DNA of 64,000 nucleotides from Anaerolineaceae bacterium (lineage in GTDB: Bacteria; Chloroflexota; Anaerolineae; Anaerolineales; Anaerolineaceae): the NCBI GenBank assembly GCA_016841365.1, contig JAENZI010000001.1, forward strand, positions 310,001-374,000. Reading direction: 5' to 3'. Each line of letters opens with the position of its first letter. Within the stretch, counting starts at the first letter, position 1. Positions 61,901 through 64,000 of the stretch are shown in pieces. Below the pieces are notes generated by a model. That model was not told where the DNA came from. It searched no databases and worked only from the letters and a program-made list of their open reading frames with translations. The position numbers were made by a program, and so were the translations under genes.

Positions 61901-63216
61901 AAAACGCTCGCCGGCCCCGCTTCATCATCCAGGGCAAGGGTAATATGGGCCCTTCCAAGACGATCATGATGATGCTTTACAAGGAAGGCGAAGAGGGCAG
62001 CGGACGTCCATCCGACATCATGCTGCGGCGCGTGGTCGTGCCCACAACAGATACAAAGATGATGAATCCCTATCGGCCGGAGAACATTGTCTGTAATGTA
62101 ACCGAGACGGTAGACCTTGACCCGACAGAGGGTGTGCACGAAGTCACGGTGTGTGTGGACGGCGCTCAGAACGTGAGCACGGTTATGCCAACCGTCACCA
62201 CGCCATCCATGGGCGACCCGACCACGGAAGACCCCTACGGCGCGATCAAGGTGGTGGAATGGGAGCAAACCCCCGACATCCTGGCCTGGCCTTCCGGCGT
62301 CAATCACTACGAAGATGCCCGCGCTCACCGCGGTGCCCTGGACAAAGACTTCGTGATCATGGGCTACTCCTATACCCCCAACTGGGCGGCTTACCGCAAC
62401 GGTAACGACAAATACGACTTCTTTATTCGCCGTTCCTTTGACGGCGGGCAAACCTGGACGACGGATCCGAACGGCGTGCTGGCCTTTGACATTGTTACAA
62501 ATACTGAAACGGGCCAGCCAGAAGCATTGCCTGGTACAACCTATTCTGTCGTAAACTGTGATACCTTTACTGACCCGACGCTGACAGAAGATGGCTCCGC
62601 AATTGGTGAAGGCGATCCCACGACCGGGCCGCACTATCATTACACGGTCTGCACGGGTTACCTGCCTGGCGAATTTGAACAGGCGCGTAACATGTCGCAG
62701 CTCCCGAATGCCAAGAGCAGCGTGATCGAACCCCGCATCGTTAAATCCCCCGGCACCAATGCTGAGGGTGTGGCAGCCGGACATCTAACCGACACACATC
62801 GCTACGGCATGTACTACGTCAGCTACGGCACCTCAACCAACCCCAAGAAGGAAAAGGTCTACGACGAGTCGCTGGATGAATGGATTTCTTTGCAGGAAGA
62901 ACCCGCTCCGATGGATCTGTACTATAGCTTCAGCCTCGATCTGGGTGAGACGCACGAACTGGTCTCGTGGATTGTTAATCCTGAAAGTGAAGGTAATTAT
63001 GCAGGTGAAGAAGTTACCCGCTGGGATTGGCTGGCAAAGGGCGACCGTGAGCAGGGTGAAGCGCAACTGCGCATGACCCCTGACGGTTCCCGCTTCTACG
63101 CAGTGTGGGTCGAAGAAGGGTTTGATAATAAGGGCGAGTACGGTTCCGACATCTGGTTCCGCCGGATCATGCCCCCAGCGTTCCCGAACAATGTTGCACC
63201 TGTGATAGGTGAATAG
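58987..63216 (+). CDS. Very large secreted protein with BNR-like repeats, unknown function
   Basis: The 1409-residue protein has a signal peptide (to about residue 28, TFAASAQ). The rest is acidic and beta-rich. At least two Asp-box/BNR-like turns are visible, WVAISRDDGNTFKRM near residue 455 and RRSFDGGQTWTTDP near 1155, suggesting a propeller fold like sialidase-type proteins. Several Cys pairs (ACKNDF, TTCEFEQ, CNVTETVD) would form disulfides outside the cell. There is no C-terminal membrane anchor or YLPLI ending; the protein stops at APVIGE. It resembles choice-of-anchor type surface proteins, but I cannot confirm the family. AAAGGACA precedes the ATG. Confidence 0.78.
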   Translation: MHYHKFKKIFVLLFLIVLLAPTFAASAQDIIVDPYLGGRQQGILIGSEGEQIGIAEYWNQKNRFVIEMSFFEEVTLKETQVFLDREQPLYDPLYKNGKPVPGAFPCKNDFDYVGQTFMTTCEFEQVSEFAWGQNRHLYAAVHGDLSNNDFWVQPASIEFNPESWITYDKSKWGGYFDVKLTHPARGHFIDSPVFGLGYETSTQWGMTDLGGGFDYFPSEYVDFYVGSYHLGSAIADHKVTPLDMFQGYDTSLEYITDPDTGVQTLVLPVTNPVINMARFLQSLDADGDPKQGISITEPVVYCFETAMDELQYDELYFTLGGQIENILVKTQEVCNDVDGVTINIVTYEDAKAALDKALDNTMFRKNVSKTPDMSSSKSKLNTMRVWFPAMRANGELFTYVDGESIVTGIPYYDESGELISTEIEAQPIVVAYTDQIQDEDGTLYGEDIWVAISRDDGNTFKRMNVARAADKSSFDVTVKEYDELGNVVAEYLAPYYGEAKKPVMAVQDNNIFVAWTSKYCKGGRPTYSIKLEDTLDDPDTPEDEFEADYPYDNPYYEEDIWGVSGPQRSVDYAEQGFPEVGEVPYSCVWTARGTIVTQEMIAAGGYWAQLKSDGTGYYEVGDIQWFKPERLTSGRRDANQVFMGSFDGAGFAIAWQEDPEGLRPGQAKGPGPGWGGATTNHKTDIWYSYIHMDNFLAVDENFVPGGDPQHDLDREVLGRPKALVPMSLPIRITDNDVLNTDNLMVLLGEDGLPVEDENGDWIKIVKEDFPEDSNGDHDGSHDYGIVYRDELCVEFVEKINQQGVTKQVCKTADGRMLDGDTGASRPNLFLQGYTHDNGTPKDTSDDYTSAWAIFAYDESKGVGNGPPDHEEGGGPYGDEYVAESGKNSFYQSFDFMNPPHVSAGTIINLPEKEYDITYDELGNPVGYTVVSNVTYVMDEVVDENGEPVLDSEGNPTYTPRLDDNGLLQINYENARRPRFIIQGKGNMGPSKTIMMMLYKEGEEGSGRPSDIMLRRVVVPTTDTKMMNPYRPENIVCNVTETVDLDPTEGVHEVTVCVDGAQNVSTVMPTVTTPSMGDPTTEDPYGAIKVVEWEQTPDILAWPSGVNHYEDARAHRGALDKDFVIMGYSYTPNWAAYRNGNDKYDFFIRRSFDGGQTWTTDPNGVLAFDIVTNTETGQPEALPGTTYSVVNCDTFTDPTLTEDGSAIGEGDPTTGPHYHYTVCTGYLPGEFEQARNMSQLPNAKSSVIEPRIVKSPGTNAEGVAAGHLTDTHRYGMYYVSYGTSTNPKKEKVYDESLDEWISLQEEPAPMDLYYSFSLDLGETHELVSWIVNPESEGNYAGEEVTRWDWLAKGDREQGEAQLRMTPDGSRFYAVWVEEGFDNKGEYGSDIWFRRIMPPAFPNNVAPVIGE

Positions 63217-63254
63217 TTAACGAAATGACGGCTGATTGAGCGTCAACGACAATA

Positions 63255-63285
63255 AAAGAGGCTGCCCAAGCCGGGCAGCCTCTTT
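63255..63285 (+). terminator. Intrinsic terminator after the large secreted protein gene
   Basis: A perfect 13-base stem (AAAGAGGCTGCCC / GGGCAGCCTCTTT) with loop AAGCC, 40 bases past the stop. A weaker inverted repeat (AAAACCG / CGGTTTT) follows at about 63288-63312. Confidence 0.88.
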
Positions 63286-63402
63286 GCAAAACCGGCCGCG
63301 ATGGCGGTTTTGTGCTGGCATTATTTTGCGCACGTTTTTTGTGCCGCGATTTGTTTTTATGATTAGTTGCACGTCTTAATGGTGGATTGAGGAGATGGAT
63401 GT

Positions 63403-64000
63403 ATGAAAACCAGGTGGATCGGGTTATTGAATCTGCTGCTCCTTTTTATGCTGGTTGTTTCGCGGGCGTCGGCACAGGCGCCTGTGCCGTACGATCCGCG
63501 TACCGAAGGTTTATCTGCACCAATTTTTGTGACTGAGGACGAGATTGAGCTGATCCAGCCGTCTGCAGAACCAGCATTTTACCGGATTGCGCTGGCGGAG
63601 GCGGCGGCAGACCCTGATGCTGACCGGCAAGGCGCATTCCTGGCGCGTGCAGAAGCCCTTCTGGGGCGACCCCTGCAGATCGAGCCGGGTGATCTTACAG
63701 TAGCGAACAGCCTGGTGTTGCAATTGCGCCCGGAGGAAGCCAGGCAACTGGCACGGTTGGCGGGTGTGGTGAGCGTCTCCCTACTGGAAGCCCAGGCAGA
63801 TATTTTTGATTTAGACAGCACAACGGCAGACGTAAGCGACCCGGTGGTACAGACTGGCGACCCCCTGCCGGTGACCAAACAGGTCAGCCAGACGCTGGCC
63901 AACCCGGGGGATACCCTGATCTATACCCTGACAGTCCCGGTTAATACCACGGGGGCGGACCTGGATTATGCGATCAGCGATACCCTGCCGGCTGGGGTGA
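63403..64000 (+). CDS. Secreted protein with propeptide-like and DUF11-like regions (3' end outside window)
   Basis: The frame opens at the ATG at 63403, with AGGAG eight bases upstream, and runs to the window edge (199 codons). It has a signal peptide (LLNLLLLFMLVVSRASA). Residues about 95-130, with LRPEEARQLARLAGVVSVS, resemble the I9-type propeptide that precedes subtilisin-family S8 peptidases. Residues 155-199, with NPGDTLIYTLTVPVN and ISDTLPAGV, are the start of a DUF11-type beta-sandwich repeat common in surface proteins. Whether a peptidase domain follows cannot be seen. Confidence 0.75.
   Translation, partial: MKTRWIGLLNLLLLFMLVVSRASAQAPVPYDPRTEGLSAPIFVTEDEIELIQPSAEPAFYRIALAEAAADPDADRQGAFLARAEALLGRPLQIEPGDLTVANSLVLQLRPEEARQLARLAGVVSVSLLEAQADIFDLDSTTADVSDPVVQTGDPLPVTKQVSQTLANPGDTLIYTLTVPVNTTGADLDYAISDTLPAGV

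Noticed and set aside
61882-62784. 300-residue open frame on the minus strand opposite the large secreted protein
   Set aside because: It lies wholly inside a well-supported gene, has no family resemblance and no good ribosome binding site; it is a by-product of codon bias.

Overview
The window reads as chromosome of an anaerobic, filamentous-type Chloroflexota bacterium, most likely class Anaerolineae. This is inferred from gene content and protein style: Rex, a lone MreB-like protein, Thr/Pro-linker lipoproteins, very long secreted proteins, a C-terminal YLPLI-type ending and the FolC-Lon, RecG-FakA-YloU-L28 blocks. No database search was possible. Base composition is close to balanced and gene density is high. 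There is no prophage, insertion sequence or CRISPR array. One tRNA gene (tRNA-Pro GGG) and one tRNA-like remnant are present.

Region by region. 1-3.1 kb (minus): a LarA-type (nickel-pincer racemase family) protein cut by the window edge, translationally coupled to a TIM-barrel sugar isomerase, then a HAD phosphatase and a small membrane protein. 3.3-9.3 kb (minus): a five-gene glycerol/ether-lipid operon (FadR-type regulator, AGPS-like FAD oxidase, GlpD, FGGY kinase, VOC protein) with a FadR-like operator at an apparently leaderless start. 9.5-18 kb: a GNAT-like protein behind a triple palindromic repeat, a serine-palmitoyltransferase-like enzyme flanked by two paralogous lipoproteins, a membrane-anchored Mrr nuclease, an oxidoreductase and a GT-C-like membrane protein. 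18-23.9 kb (minus): a giant repetitive surface protein with an S74 chaperone domain, translationally coupled to a cadherin-like secreted protein and preceded by a leader with an intrinsic terminator.

24.3-29.8 kb (minus) holds the most unusual system. A membrane protein ends in a cytoplasmic tail of alternating Cys-Ala. It is followed by a PqqD-radical SAM-SPASM protein, a second copy of that protein that has lost essentially every cysteine, and a methyltransferase. The layout is that of a peptide-modification (RiPP-like) operon acting on the tail of a full-size membrane protein.

29.9-45.1 kb is largely housekeeping: rex, an MreB-like protein with altered active-site residues, a SRPBCC-PDZ-DinB fusion, folC, lon, coaD, recG, fakA, an Asp23 protein, rpmB and rpe. 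45.1-49.3 kb is a signalling cluster (Ser/Thr kinase, SH3-type protein, PP2C phosphatase, OmpR-type and NarL-type response regulators, no histidine kinase). 49.4-55.7 kb carries an Eis-like acetyltransferase, TatD, mnmA, an S9 peptidase and trmI. 56-58.3 kb has an ECF sigma factor, a membrane anti-sigma-like protein and a secreted protein sharing a proline/acidic repeat with it. 58.3-64 kb contains a 0.7 kb non-coding stretch with a strong promoter and a structured leader, a 1409-residue secreted protein, and the start of another secreted protein running off the window.
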